A stretch of 64,000 bases of DNA from the NCBI RefSeq assembly GCF_950295315.1, contig NC_080171.1, forward strand, positions 36,811,782-36,875,781, read 5' to 3'. Positions 10,925-22,728 of this stretch are shown here, piece by piece. The position numbers and the translations under genes are program-made. This DNA comes from Erinaceus europaeus (Eukaryota > Chordata > Mammalia > Eulipotyphla > Erinaceidae). Each line of letters starts with the position of its first letter. Within the stretch, counting starts at the first letter, position 1. Below the pieces are notes generated by a model. It ran no database searches and was not told the DNA's origin. It saw nothing but the letters and a program-made list of their open reading frames with translations.

Positions 10925-13030
10925 AGAAAGAAGATCAGAAAGGGAAACTAAAAGCAGGATCTGACTAAATTGAAAGTAGGGCACCAAGGTAAAAACCCTG
11001 TGGTGAGGGGGAGGGTGGACATGCGGCTTCCTGGGCCTGCAGGGGGGTCGAAGTGGGTGGATGGGATGGGACACAGTCTTTTGGTGGTGGGAATGGTGTT
11101 TATGTACACTCCTATTAAGGTGTAGTCATATAAATCACTAGTTAATTAATATGAGAGGGGAAAAATTGATTGTCTCGAACTTTTTAAAACACAGACTGAG
11201 TCTTTTTAATATATAGGCTTAATCTTTGATATGCGGACTCTCTTAAAAGCCTAGACCAGGTAGATCAGAAGCAACAAGTAGCACAGCTATATACAAGATA
11301 CTGGGTATTACACAGGAAACCCTAACAAAGGGACTTTTCAAAGTTAACCCAACTACCAAATAATGTCATGATAACAATAACTATCCATTGTCTTCTTGAA
11401 CCCTAAGACAGCAGGAATCTCACATTTCCACAATAGAGTCTATTTTTCCCCCAGTCCTGGAACCTTAGGGTAGGACCCACTTTCCTGCATGCTTCTCCAA
11501 TTCATACCAAATAGTATTGCATCCGCTGATCACAACCTAATCAACGCAACATGTGCCACCTCAACATGCTTCAGCTCAGACTGTGTCCAGAGACTTCACG
11601 TGTGGAATGACAACCCTTCAGTTTCATCACTCGGTGAGGCCTTTCCTTTCATAGTATTCTCTAATTCCATCCTAGGTGGTTCACTTCCTAACAAAGTTCC
11701 AAAACCTAGATATAGACCAGGTTCTGTGAGCTTGAGCATATGTTCACACGTATCCATTCTTCTTCCAGCGTTTTCCCTTCTTCTGTAGCCAGTCAACAGC
11801 GTCAGGTTGAGCCTGATGTAAAGTTTCCAGACCTCCTTTGAATCTGGAGAGGTGGCAGTCATTGACTATGTGGGTCATAGTCTGTCCGTAGCCACAGGGG
11901 CAGTTCGGGTAGTCTCTAGCTCCCCAGCGGTAGAACATAGCGGTGCACTGGCCATGGCCTGTTCGATAGCGATTGAGGAGGGCCCAATTATAACGTGCTA
12001 GGTCAAAGCCGGGTTGACGCTTGCAGGAGTCTGTGATGAGGTGTTTGTTCTTTATCTCAGCTGACTGCCAACTCTGCCTCCAAGAGTCTGGAACAGAGAA
12101 GTTCAGTGTAGGCATAGGGGACCAGATTGGATTACGAGACGTCAAGCGTTGGACAGAGTGGGAGAAGATATCCGCGTATATTGGTAGGTCCGGTTGAGCG
12201 TAGACGTGGGAAATGAACTTAGATGAAGCCACATCCTGACGAATATCTGGTGGGGCGATGTTGCTAAGAACTGGCAGCCATGGAACCAGGGTGGAATGGA
12301 TGGTTCCAGAAATTATCCTCATGGAGGAATATAATTTGGAATCGACCTAGTGGACATGGGGGCTCTGGAACCATACTGGGGCACAGTATTCTGCAGTGGA
12401 ATAGCATAATGCCAGAGATGATGATCATAATGTGGAAGTGCTCGCGCCCCATGAGGAGCTGGCCAGTCTTGCAATGATGTTATTCCTCGCGCCCACCTTT
12501 GTTACACACGTATCCATAAACTAGTGCAAAATATATACCTGAAAGCAGAAGTACACTAGAGTTTGCAGTGAGTCCCGCCTCCAATACTTCATCTCCACTA
12601 TTCCAACCTTTGGGTCCATGATTGTTCCACAATTTGTTTTGCTTTGTATGTTAACTCTCTTTTCAGCCACCAGGTTCCAGACACCAGCATGATGTCTACC
12701 AGACTTCCCTTGACTGAAGACCCCACCAATGTGTCCTGGAGCTCCGCTTCCCCAGAGACCCACCCTACTAGGGAAAGAGAGAGGCACATTGGGAGTTTGG
12801 ATCGACCAGTCAATGCTCATGTTCAGCAAGGAAGCAATTACAGAAGCCAGACCTTCCACCTTCTGCAACCCACAATGACCCTGGGTCCATACTCCCAGAG
12901 GATAGAGAATGGAAAAGCTATTGGGGAGGGGGTGGGATATGGAGACTAGGTGGCAGGAATTGTGTGGAGTTGTACCCCTCCTAGTCTATGGTTTTATTAA
13001 TGTCTTCTTTCTTAATTAAATATAAAAAAA
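10925..13030 (+). repeat. L1 3' UTR, short type, interrupted
   Basis: Continues from the ORF2 stop with 'GGGACACAGTCTTTTGGTGGTGG' style sequence to an A-rich tail near 13022. It is interrupted at 11758-12504 by jockey-like copy 2. Without the insertion it is about 1.36 kb. It lacks roughly 0.8-0.9 kb present between 'GCAGTGAGT' and 'CTTCATCT' in the long-type UTRs of the 32-39 and 41-45 kb copies. Confidence 0.85.
11758..12504 (-). pseudogene. Jockey-like LINE copy 2: C-terminal part of the RT protein
   Basis: 747 bp, minus strand. An open frame of 192 codons (12322 to 11747) spans the region after the reverse transcriptase catalytic core. It carries MRIISGT, PWLPVLSNIAPPDIR, an HLITDSCKRQPGFDLARYNW segment and the C-terminal zinc-knuckle-like pattern Cys-x-Cys-Gly ... 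His-x4-Cys (NCPCGYGQTMTHIVNDC). Upstream of the methionine the homology continues to 12504 with frame breaks. The 3' end has the GAA-type tail (TTCTTCTTCC on the plus strand) instead of poly(A). Flanks are a perfect 13-bp duplication, CACACGTATCCAT, at 11745-11757 and 12505-12517. The host sequence across the empty site is an L1 3' UTR that reads continuously when the insert is removed. By eye about 94-95 percent identical to copy 3. Confidence 0.9.
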
Positions 13031-13035
13031 GAAAA

Positions 13036-13771
13036 TAGTCAAACATAGTGAACTCTTTTTTTATTTATTTTTTTCCTCCTTTATTATGGGCCTTCATAAC
13101 CCCCTATTTAGTATAACCTTAGAGCTAACCTCTATGTTCTTAACTTGTTAAAAACATCTGCCATGGAAGGTGAAATTAGAATCAAGACTAGCTGAAGTCT
13201 ATATAGATTACAACTGTTACTTCCCTTTTATTACCTTGGCTTGTCACACCAGCACACAATGAAATTATATTGGCCTGGACAATCTGATCTTACAAAGCTG
13301 TTGTGTCAGTTTAAGATCTTGTTTTCTCACATAAGATTGCAAATTGATGGTATATCTTCAAGTACCTTTCCAGGTCTTGAAGTAAGAAACAGAGCTTGGA
13401 GTCACCAAAAATAATTATTTTTTCTTTTTATTAAATGTTGGCAACATTTTTGAATTTGCCAGCCTTCATAGTTCTTTCACTGTACTTTACAATTCTCATA
13501 ACAATACAGAAAACTCACTTATTCTTATATACTACCAATCTTGAATGAACAAATATCAGAGAAATATAAGTTATGTAAGTTATACCTTTGAAATGCCTTT
13601 CAAGGTGTTCCCATTCATCTTTCTAAGTTTAATGTCACAATTTTCAAAATATCTCATATTTTAAGCTTTATAATTGATCTTTCTTCCATTATAGTCCCTT
13701 CAATTCAGGTTATTCTTTCTATACCCTGACAAAAAACAAGAATAAACAAAATAAAATCCATACACCAGCAG
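13036..13771. other. Unassigned non-coding stretch
   Basis: AT-rich sequence with no recognisable repeat or gene. It begins directly after the L1 tail. Confidence 0.5.
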
Positions 13772-13935
13772 TTGAGAAGGTTACTTACCATGCCTTATAT
13801 ATATAAGTCCTTGGATTTAACCCTAGGAGGTCCGCATTTAACGAAACAGTGTTCTGGTCTACATCTATTTCACACATACATACATGCGCACACATGAATA
13901 CATAAACATACAATAAATAAATGAATCTCTTAAAA
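13772..13935 (+). repeat. SINE-like element, class C/D
   Basis: 'GAGAAGGTTACTTACCATGCC' followed by 'AAGTCCTTGGATTTAACCC', a CA-rich body and an AATAAATAAATGAATCTCTTAAAA end. The order head, ATTTAACCC box, A-rich tail fits the local SINEs, but the match is weak. Confidence 0.45.
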
Positions 13936-14348
13936 ATCCACAAAGTAATAAACAAACAAAAAACTAGCTGGAAACTAAATGTAATTACATAAAGGCTAGA
14001 TGGAAAGGTTTATGTTATCCTTCTGAATAACTGCAGCAAACTTTCTGGCATGGTCAATGATATTCTTCAAGACCTAATTTTGTGTCTGTACCATCTTCAC
14101 CATCTCCCAGTTCTGCCAAGTTAAGATGAATCAAGTAATTAAAGGGAGTTGTGGGAGATATCAAGGCATTCTATGATCCACTTGAGCATACCTTCAAGAG
14201 TTGCTCAATGAATTCAAGTATTCATTGAGTTTGACCTCATATATAATTTATTTAGCATAGGTTGTTTAATCCTCTAGTCAGTTATTGTGATGCCTATGTT
14301 CCTCCAGCTAATGAAGAATCCATTAGGATGCACAAAGAAATTCAATCT

Positions 14349-14351
14349 CAT

Positions 14352-14390
<39 letters not shown>

Positions 14391-14394
14391 TTAT
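14349..14394. repeat. (TTTA)n microsatellite
   Basis: About eleven perfect TTTA units. They generate the repetitive FIYL/LFIY open frames seen on the plus strand, which are not genes. It is probably the expanded tail of the SINE to its right. Confidence 0.95.
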
Positions 14395-14395
14395 G

Positions 14396-14625
14396 GTGTA
14401 ATCTCACGCAAGCCTTATCTCATCACATGTCTTGTCTCATGTGATGACTTTTTATTATTACAGTTACTATAATTTAATTTCAGATAGGTACAGAAAAAGG
14501 GAAAGAAACCCTGCAACAAAGCTTCCTCCAGTGCTGTGACATACCCATGTGGAGCTATAGTTCAAGCCCAGCCCATGTACATGACAAGGCATCTGTCCTC
14601 CTATGTAAGTTGTCTTCCAGCCCAC
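14396..14625 (-). repeat. Old type B-like SINE
   Basis: Minus-strand reading gives a 'GGGCTGG' head near 14620, the 'GGCTTGAACTATAGCTCCACATGGG' middle and a CAGGGTTTCTTTCCCTTTTTCTG body, with the (TTTA)n tract as its A-rich tail. Strongly diverged. Confidence 0.5.
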
Positions 14626-15893
14626 ATCATTTATTTTTAAAGAAACTTTAAAAAAACTTGGTATTACTATATTTTTGTAAATATAACAACGTTTTGCTCT
14701 GACTCTGACTTATACTGCTGGGAATGGTTGCTCCACCTGGGTGGATTGTTAGGTACTTAGGTCAGTCTTCATTGACTCTGATCTTCTATCATCTCAGAAG
14801 CCAGTGAGGAAAATTGTTGCTTCGGTTTTTCATTTTTAGGTCTATGTGTTCACAAGGGTCCTGGGAGGAGAACTAACAGCAGGGCTGAAAACCCTAAAGA
14901 AGGACTCTGTGCTTCTTTGCCTGGCATTCAGTCCCTCTTATCCAGCTCTCCTAAGAGACAACACGTAACTTCTTTCTCTGTGTAATCTCACTGACTAGAT
15001 TTAAGAAGTTTTGTTCAACTATCATCAGTTTTCACCAACTGGCCTAATTAACCCTCTTTCTTCAGTCTTCCCTCATGGGGCTTAGCTCTACCCTTCAGAT
15101 GCTGCAGTTCATGTTTCCCTGGATTCTCTCCAGGCCACTCACATACAATATGGTTCACAAAACAAGGGCTTAGCCCAATGACCATGGGCAGCCTGATACC
15201 TAGTTACAGAAAGACAAGAAAAAGGACAGGAAAATGTAAACAAAGGTACACAAGCTGCCATTCTTGGCAAAGGCTTCCTGGTGAGGCCCTGATCCTGCCC
15301 CCCCCCCCCCCCCGCAACACTCCTGTAGTCTGGTGTGGCTATTGATATTAGGTCAACTGGGATTTTGTCCAGAACTCTCTCCAGGTGAAAAACCACAAAC
15401 TCTGCTTCAGACAGAGGAGGTGCCATTAAGTTATTTTCCTATTACCTTTCAGACTAGGATCGAACTATAAATAAGCCGAGTGCTTAGAGGTAGCCACAGT
15501 GCTTGCTGTAAGATTATTTGCATCCTCGTCTCTATCTGAATTCCCCTCATGCCAACTTTCCCTCTTAGAAACCCCACAAGGTTGGCAGGTCCACCACTTC
15601 TGTTGCCAATGTCAGTGCATTAGCACTTAGCTTAAGTGAACACATATGCCAAGGCAACCTCACAGCTTCCTTCTCCCCTTTCATAATGGTAATACTTCAA
15701 TTAAAGAACAGCACAACTAATATATCACATATACTTATTGTATTTACCCTATTTTAGATTACTGGCCCTTGAAAACAGTAACTATATTAGCTGAGATGCT
15801 GTTGAGTGATCTTCACAGGCATATAATAATGATGAGGGTGATAATAACAGTCATAGTAATAAGTGTTATTAAGAAAACAATTTAGTGTTAGAC
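14626..15893. other. Unassigned non-coding stretch with a C homopolymer
   Basis: No gene or repeat recognised. Position 15298-15313 is an uninterrupted run of 16 C, likely length-polymorphic and error-prone in sequencing. Confidence 0.5.
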
Positions 15894-16024
15894 CTTTGGA
15901 GATGGCAAAATGGCTATATAAAACACCTTTCTTGTTTGAGGCCCTGAAGTCCCACGTTCAAAGTCCTACACCACCATAAGCCAAAGCTAGCAGTGCTCTG
16001 GTAAAAACAGACAAATAAACAAAT
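15894..16024 (+). repeat. Type D SINE
   Basis: 'GGAGATGGCAAAATGGCTATATAAAAC' head, 'CACGTTCAAAGTCCTACACC' and 'ACCATAAGCCAAAGCTAGCAGTGCTCTGG', ending in AAACAGACAAATAAAC. Confidence 0.8.
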
Positions 16025-16082
16025 AACAACTTTAGTTTTTATTGATCAGACATTAGGTTGATATTTCTTGTATTATACATAA

Positions 16083-16206
16083 ATGTCACAATAACTCCAC
16101 AAATCTCTTTTCTAAATGTTGGGTAGAAAAATGGGAAAATTAGGTCTGTGAAAATGATTTATCCAAAGGTCCAAAGATGGGAAAGTAGGACAGTTTGTCT
16201 GACTCC
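16083..16206 (+). repeat. MIR-like fragment
   Basis: 'CACAATAACTCCACA ... GAAAAATGGGAAAATTAGG ... GATTTATCCAAAGGTCC ... GTCTGACTCC' follows the order of the 3' half of MIR/L2-type repeats at low identity. Confidence 0.5.
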
Positions 16207-16506
16207 AATACCAAGTGAGTTTTTAATTCTTCTTAAGTTACTTCTATATTTAACTTCATGTAACAACAAAATCCAGAAGGGTACAGTTTTTAAATTCATT
16301 AAAAAGTGTTGTAGTCTCACTTCTCTTAATTTCATTGGAAATCCATAAAGATAATAATAAATGTCAGAGTGTGAAATAGCATATTGGAAGGGAAGGCCAC
16401 CTTTCAATTAATTAACATGTTTTTTAATCCTTTTCCCCCCTCTTATAAATTTAATAGTAATTTGTGAGCCTATAAGTTAATAGGAGTGCATATTTTTTGT
16501 TTATTT

Positions 16507-16608
16507 TTAATTCCTATTTTTTGTCACCAGGGTTATCACTGGGGCTTTGTGCCTGCACGACAGCTCCACTGATCCTGGTGCCCATCATTATTTTCTCTAT
16601 TTTTTAAT
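16507..16608 (-). repeat. Type A SINE 3' module fragment
   Basis: Minus-strand copy of the extra 3' module of long type A SINEs (GGTTATCACTGGGGCTTTGTGCCTGCA, CTCCACTGATCCTGGTG). The tRNA-like head is absent because younger SINEs follow directly. Confidence 0.65.
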
Positions 16609-16612
16609 ATTT

Positions 16613-16775
16613 ATTTATTTACTTTTAAGATTTTATTTATTTATTAAGAGAAAGATAAAAGGAGAGAGAGAAAGAACCAGACATCACTCTGGTACATGTG
16701 TTGCCTCAGATTGAACTTGGGTACTCATGCTAGAGAGTCTAATGCTTTATCCACTGTGCCACCTCCTGAACCACT
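16613..16775 (-). repeat. Type C SINE
   Basis: Reads on the minus strand GGAGGTGGCACAGTGGATAAAGC, then ACCAGAGTGATGTCTGG and a poly(A)/AATAAA tail at 16613-16645. Confidence 0.85.
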
Positions 16776-16782
16776 TCTTTCT

Positions 16783-16973
16783 ATTTTTTACTTGACAGGA
16801 TAGAGAGAAATTGAGAGGGCTGAAGAGATAGGGATGAGAGAAAGACAGACATCTGCAGACATGCTGTACTGCTTGGGAAATGTACCCCCCTGCAGATGGG
16901 AAGCTGGGGCTTAAACCCAGGCCATTGAACATGGTGATATGTGTGCTTAACTGGGTGCACCACTGCCCATAAC
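16783..16973 (-). repeat. Type B SINE
   Basis: Minus-strand type B with head near 16970 and the TGACAGGATAGAGAGAAATTGAGAGGG end at 16793. It is the third element in a SINE cluster at 16.5-17.0 kb. Confidence 0.85.
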
Positions 16974-17113
16974 ATGTTTTTTAATTTATATTTATTTATT
17001 TTTTACCACAGTTATGACACTCTTAGTCCCACTGTAAAATATATTTAGTCTCTTCATTCCATTTTTGATAAGTTCTATTAATGTCATTGGTAATAAAAAG
17101 AAAGCAATATTTG

Positions 17114-17300
17114 GGGCCGGGTGGTTTACCTGGTTAAGTGCACATGTTACAGTGTCCAAGGACCCTGGTTCAAGCCCTTGGTCCCCATCTGCAGGGGGAA
17201 AGCTTCATGAATGGTGAAACAGGACTGCCGGTGTCTATCTCTTTCTCCCCTCTCCATTTCTGACTATCTCTATACAATAAATTAAGATAATACAATTTTT
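17114..17300 (+). repeat. Type B SINE with degraded duplication
   Basis: Full plus-strand type B from GGGGCCGGGTGG to an A-rich end. AAAGAAAGCAATATT on the left and AAAGAAGACAATGTT on the right agree at 12 of 15 positions and are probably the decayed target-site duplication. Confidence 0.85.
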
Positions 17301-18180
17301 TTTTAAAAAAGAAGACAATGTTCAAAAGGTTTACACTTGTCTAAAACTATATTTTTTCTTCCTGGCTTTTTTTTTCCAAATGAAAAGAAATGTCTGATTT
17401 AATTAGACTTTATGAGTCTGAAAAATCTGGTTTATATATATGGATTCTGACAACTTTATGATTAGTTATAACATCATTCAACTTCACATATAACACAGCT
17501 GAGTCAGAAAAAAGTTAAGTCACTCACTGAAGAAAGTCCAACTGTGATTTCTATCCAGGTAATTGGAGTCTTAAGACTTCCACTTGTAATATTCTTTCAT
17601 ACTGTGAGTATTAGAGCATAGAGCTTAAGTTCAAATCACTGGGGAGGTCTCAGGTCTAATGAAAACAAGAGCTGACCTAACTCAGTCTTCCTTCCTGTGT
17701 GTCAGGAAGGTATCTGGTGTCAAAATACACTGAATTACCCACAGAGTGAGCCCTTGAGCTCCATGAAAATCTCATTAGCATCTCCATATAGAATCCTTTG
17801 CTGGACTACTAGCCAAGCCACTTTAATCCTACTAGCAATCCAGGATCACGGGTCATTCCAGAAATTCATAGTTTCTTCATAGCTTCTCTTTACAATAAAT
17901 TTTAACTGGATTGAAGATCATGGCTTACTTAAGCTTGACTGAAAAGAAACTGAATCTTGAGTTTGTAGATTCTGGCAACAGACTTTACAAGAGTACTGAG
18001 CAGTTATTCTTTGAAGAACTGGACATCCTCAATGCCATTCTCCCTTTACAAAATCATAGCAGAAAACTAGCAAGTCTTGGTGGTAGGTAATAAAGGCATG
18101 AAAGAATTTAAGGTGACATGATTCTAGCAACGTACCATCTCTGCTGAAAGTCAACTACTCCTTATTCCAAATCACTATTT
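17301..18180. other. Unassigned non-coding stretch
   Basis: AT-rich, no gene and no repeat I can name. A weak MIR-like phrase lies around 17500-17570. Confidence 0.45.
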
Positions 18181-18192
18181 ACAACCATTTTC

Positions 18193-18379
18193 TTTCTTTT
18201 GTAAAAAATATTTTATTTATTTACTAGATAGAGACAGAGAAAAATCAAGAGGGAAGAGGTATATAGAGAGGAATAGAGACAGAGAGATATCTGCAACACT
18301 GCTTTACCACTTCTGAAGGTTTCTCACAACAGATGGGAGCCAGGGGCTTAATCCTGGTAATGTGTGCTACCACCCAGCC
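18193..18379 (-). repeat. Type B SINE with perfect duplication
   Basis: Minus-strand type B element flanked by ACAACCATTTTC at 18181-18192 and 18380-18391, a perfect 12-bp target-site duplication that fixes both element ends. Confidence 0.92.
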
Positions 18380-18410
18380 CCACAACCATTTTCAGAAGAG
18401 ATCTTTAGGC

Positions 18411-18535
18411 TGGAGAGGTAACATAACCATTATGCAAAGAGATTTTTATTCCTGAGGCAAAGATCTTGAGTTCAATCCCTACCATCACTATAAACCAGAT
18501 CTGAGAAATGTTCTGAAAAATAATCTTTTAGCCCT
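18411..18535 (+). repeat. Type D SINE
   Basis: 'GGCTGGAGAGGTAACATAACCATTATGCAAAGAGA', then 'TTGAGTTCAATCCCTACC' and 'ACCAGATCTGAG', ending in an A-rich AAATAATCTTTT segment. It lies 20 bp from the preceding SINE. Confidence 0.75.
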
Positions 18536-20737
18536 CCCCTCAACAATCAAAATAAAATATGGGCTTGTGTATACTTTAATTATTCCTCTTAATATTCTTT
18601 TAGGTATTGTGCACTATTTTTTAATCCAGTATCTACTAGGAGTGGACATATTTCATGCTTGAATGAGAAAGAATAACCCAAGAAACAGTTACACAAAACA
18701 TGCTGCGCTGAGAATCTGTACATAAACTCTAAGATGGCTTGCCAAGTCTATGGTTCCTTGATAGTTACAGATGAAGAACTGAAGGAAAGATTACTATTTA
18801 TAAAGTTACAGGGTTATCTTCTTGTGATCACCTCTGCTTACCTAGCTTAGTCTCACATCTCATTTGACATTTTAAACAAAAAGATTCTTTGCTCCAACTA
18901 TCTTTGAGGTATTCACCAGGTCATGTTGTATCTCGTCCCATCAAATCAATTTTCCAGAGACATGATATGGGATGACATGCAATTCAACCCAATCAATAGA
19001 GGAGTCAAGACATTTCTGGACCTTTGGTGCAAAGTTGGGATCCAGGGTTGCTAACTCCTTTTTGACTTCCCCACAGATATGGTAGGACAAGGGTAGGAAT
19101 ATTCTCATATTATATGACAATACATTATCTACTACTTATTGCCTCATTGGAGAAGCTCTGGGTGAAATACTTTCAATTGGACATTTGTTCACTAGCTATA
19201 CTTTGTGAATCTAAGATTGGCTACATGATTTATTTGTAGGGTCCAATATAAAATGAAAGTGTGTAGTCCCTTGTTCAAAATTAATAAGGAATTTCAATTT
19301 CAAAATGACAACAGCAAAGCATTTAGTCCAGCCAGTAGCCCATCTAATTAGGAGACTATAGGGGACACTTACATGCTTTAAGACATGAAGGCTCCCGACC
19401 TTAGGATCATATACAGGGATCTTTCCTGTACTCTGCATGGTGGTGCACATTTCTGATGATGGCCTGTCATTCCAGACAGAATAGGGAGAAGAGGAATGTC
19501 ATTATAACTGCATTCAGGGATATTTCAATCGGTGCTGATTGCTACTTCTCCTTAAAGCACAGCAATTTGCTGCGCAGATTCTGCAGTGGTGGGAACAGCA
19601 TCCACTGCAATTTCCTACCTCTGTCTACTTCTCTCTCTTCCTTGCAACAGTTCCTTTATCTATAATCTTCTGTTTTGGTTTTGGTTATGGTTTATAATGT
19701 TTGAGCACAGATTACTTTCTTTGCAGTTTACATTACAACATTGGTTCTAACTGCATCTCCCTTGTTTTGTCTTATTGGTTCTCTGCAAAGTGGCAGCGTA
19801 TTGCACAATTAATCAATGCACTTTGTGGACTCAGAGAACACACCTCTTTCCTTTGAATTTTAACATGTGTGTGATTACATTTCTATCTACATCCAAATGC
19901 ATTTTGAAAACCACAAATGAGCCAGAACAAATTCATTTCACAAAAATACATGATTCTGAAGTTAGCTGAAAACTCTATAGGTACACTATGCAAGACAAAG
20001 AAAAAAGAAGAGAAAAAATGAAAACAAAAACAAAAGAGACCTTTGAGAGTAAATATCAATATTTTCCACATCAACAAATTGGTGCTATTAATAGACGCAT
20101 CTGTTTATAGAAAGAAGTCAAGTAAAATAGTCTTAAAATCCTAAAATATTCAGAGTGTGTGTGAGGTCCTGGGTCCTCTTAGAGATGCCAACATTTTAAT
20201 ACTACCTGGTATGAGAGGCCCTGCTCTGTGGTACTTTTGACATAGCACCCCTGCTTTTGGAGAGCTAAAAAAAAAAAGAAAAAGGAAGTGATCTAATGAA
20301 GATTTAATGGCCCTCCAGTATCTTCAGGTTATGACCAAGGGTGCACATTTACAATCACAGTGTACCATAAAGTTTTTTTCCAGTCGTATCAATGTATCAG
20401 GGATAAAATAGCTAGCACTGACCCAATAAAAAACACCAGATACGCATATACAGATGAGGATGCTAGGAAGGCTGAGCAGATGAATCAACCCATCTGAAAG
20501 ACTCAAGAAAACATGCTACGGACATAGGGTTGGATGAGGAGGTACTAGGATGGAATAGTGGTATAGAGTTTACCCAGAATGATTATTACCTTTTCCCAAA
20601 GAGATTGCAATGAAAGGTATCATCAGGGCAACATAGGTACTTTTTCACATTTTAATGAAAAATTAACATGTACTGCCCCATTTATTTATTTGTTTGTTTA
20701 CTTATTTTTCAGTCAAGGATGATTTCACTATCCCTAG
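18536..20737. other. Unassigned mostly unique stretch
   Basis: No gene found. 'AGGGTCCAATATAAAATGAAAGTG ... CTTGTTCAAAATTAATAAGGAATTTCAA ... ACAGCAAAGCATTTAG' at 19238-19335 resembles an ancient mammalian interspersed repeat whose name I cannot give. The remainder looks unique. Confidence 0.4.
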
Positions 20738-20788
20738 GCCATTTTTTCTATATTTATTAGACAGGACAGATAAAAATTGAGAGGGGAT
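20738..20788 (-). repeat. Type B SINE 3' fragment
   Basis: 'TTTATTAGACAGGACAGATAAAAATTGAGAGGGG' is the minus-strand 3' end of a type B SINE. The rest is missing. Confidence 0.55.
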
Positions 20789-20867
20789 TACCACCATTGT
20801 TCATCTCAAGTAAATCATGTTACCAGTGCTACCATGCCACATTATGCTGCTACTGAATTCTTACTGT

Positions 20868-22566
20868 GTATTGTCTCCAGAAACACCAAGCCTGAGATGT
20901 CAACTTCCCAACTCTTCTAATTAGGTGAGATCTTTCCTAACACATGGGTTCCATTTCAGATAACACATTATATAACAAAGTTACAAACGCTAGATACAGG
21001 CTAAGGCCTAGGGTACTGGGCACAAGTGTACATGTTCTATAAGCAAGGGGCAATTTTGTAACTCAGTAGTCCTCCATGATTAGTCTTAGACCTAATGAGT
21101 CTGGGATCATAGTAGAAAGGCCTGAAGAAGGCATCATAAATTCTGTAACTTAATTAAACTTGTAACTAAGAAGCCTGGAAATCTAGTAGAAAGGCCCAAA
21201 GAAGGCAGACCACATAAATCTCAGTATCAGTTTGGACACAACAAATGACACTCAATGCTTTAACAACTGGAAGAAAGTCTAAAATCATTAGATAAAGACT
21301 ACAAATGCTGGATAAGGGCAAGAGACTGGCTCACTTAATGGCCTTTTTGGTAAATACCAGACCACTCCATCATCTGGGGCCCTCATTAAAGAATCCTTGG
21401 ATTTTCACACACATATGATGGGCCTAGTCCTCTAACAGATCTCTCTCTCTCTCCACTATCATTGGTCACTTCCATTAAGAAAGTCATCATAAGCCCTCTT
21501 GTGGGCCAGTCCATGCACTTGTCCTTCCTGTAGAGTAACAGTGGTATAGGGATTGCCCAACTCTTCATAGGGAAGCTGGGTCATCCTTGCTCTAGGAAGA
21601 TTGGGCCTTAAGTGAGTGCAGCCTAGAATGTTTCCAGCTGTGACCACAGACTGTGGGCTCAGACTAACAGGGACTTAGAGGATACACAGGCTCCTATGCT
21701 AAATATAAATATATATGGGCCCTGGGTCAAGTTGATGGGGTAAACAATTAATTTTATTCATAGATTTTTTTCAAGTTTGGGAAGTACTCTCTGCCCTAAT
21801 CCAACTATCTAGCACTATTCTCAACTCTGAAACCATCTTCTCAGACAATATTTTTGTCTACCTCCATATTAGCTATCAAGCTCAGGCAAAAATTACTAAA
21901 TTCATGGGCCCCTAGGTACATATCTAAAATAGACTTCCTCAATTCTTTCCACCCTAAGATCCCTACACTCATCTGCTCTATTCCTTCTTTTTGATTACTT
22001 TATATTTTACAGCATTTCAGCCACCAATTTCCAGATGCTATTATAATTCCATCTTGACTTCTCTGGGCATGGGACACTCAGCAGTGTGCCCTGGAACATT
22101 CTCTATCCAGAGCCCTACCCAACTAGGGAAAGATAAAAACAGACTTGGGAGTATGGATTGAACTGCCAAAGTGCATGTCTAGCAGAGAAGCAATTATGGA
22201 AGCCAAAGCTTCCACTTACTACACCCTCAAAATTATTTTTGGTCCATACTCCCAGTGGGGGTGAAATGATAGGGGGAAGATGACCAGAGGGCTCAGGACC
22301 CAGAGAGAGAAGAGAAAAAAAAGAAAGACATTTGAAAGTAGTAACAGGTGTAGGCATGGCTTAGAAAGGAATAGAAGGCAGGACCATAGGGGCAAAATGG
22401 ATATACATTTCTTAGTCAACCCATATCTGCAACCTTGGGAAAGCTACTGTAGCTTCCAAGAGAGGGAATAGGGATACAGAATTCTGGTGGTGGGAACAGT
22501 GGGTGGGAATTATACCCCTGGTATCCTACAATTTTGTAAATTAATATTGTCACTAATAAAATATAA
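20868..22566 (+). repeat. L1 3' UTR, long type, 5'-truncated
   Basis: Aligns by eye with the long-type UTR of the 41-45 kb L1 from the 'TGTCTCCAGAAACACCAAGCC' region, through 'CTGGGGCCCTCATTAAAGAATCC', 'GATGGGG', the 'CCACCAATTTCCAGATGC' region, to a tail at about 22560. Diverged, so older than the 9-13 kb copy. It ends by fusing to a minus-strand SINE. Confidence 0.8.
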
Positions 22567-22728
22567 TTAAAAAATTGAGAGGGAAGTGGGGAGATAGAAT
22601 GAGAGACACCTGCAGGCCTGCTTTACCACTCACAAAGTGTCTTCCCTGCAGGGGTAAGGGGTCAAATCTGCATCCTTGTGCATGGTAATGTGTGCATTTA
22701 ACTAGGTGTACCCAGCATCTAGGTTTTA
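22567..22728 (-). repeat. Type B SINE fused to an L1 tail
   Basis: Minus-strand type B lacking its A-rich 3' end: sequence passes from the L1 tail ATTAAAAA straight into ATTGAGAGGGAAGTGGGG. The same junction occurs at 52425. Confidence 0.8.

Noticed and set aside
14349..14394. CRISPR-like array
   Set aside because: No spacer-separated repeats anywhere in the window; the tandem tracts are simple microsatellites.
14262..14472. Frames with FIYL/YLFI repeats
   Set aside because: Translation of a (TTTA)n microsatellite.
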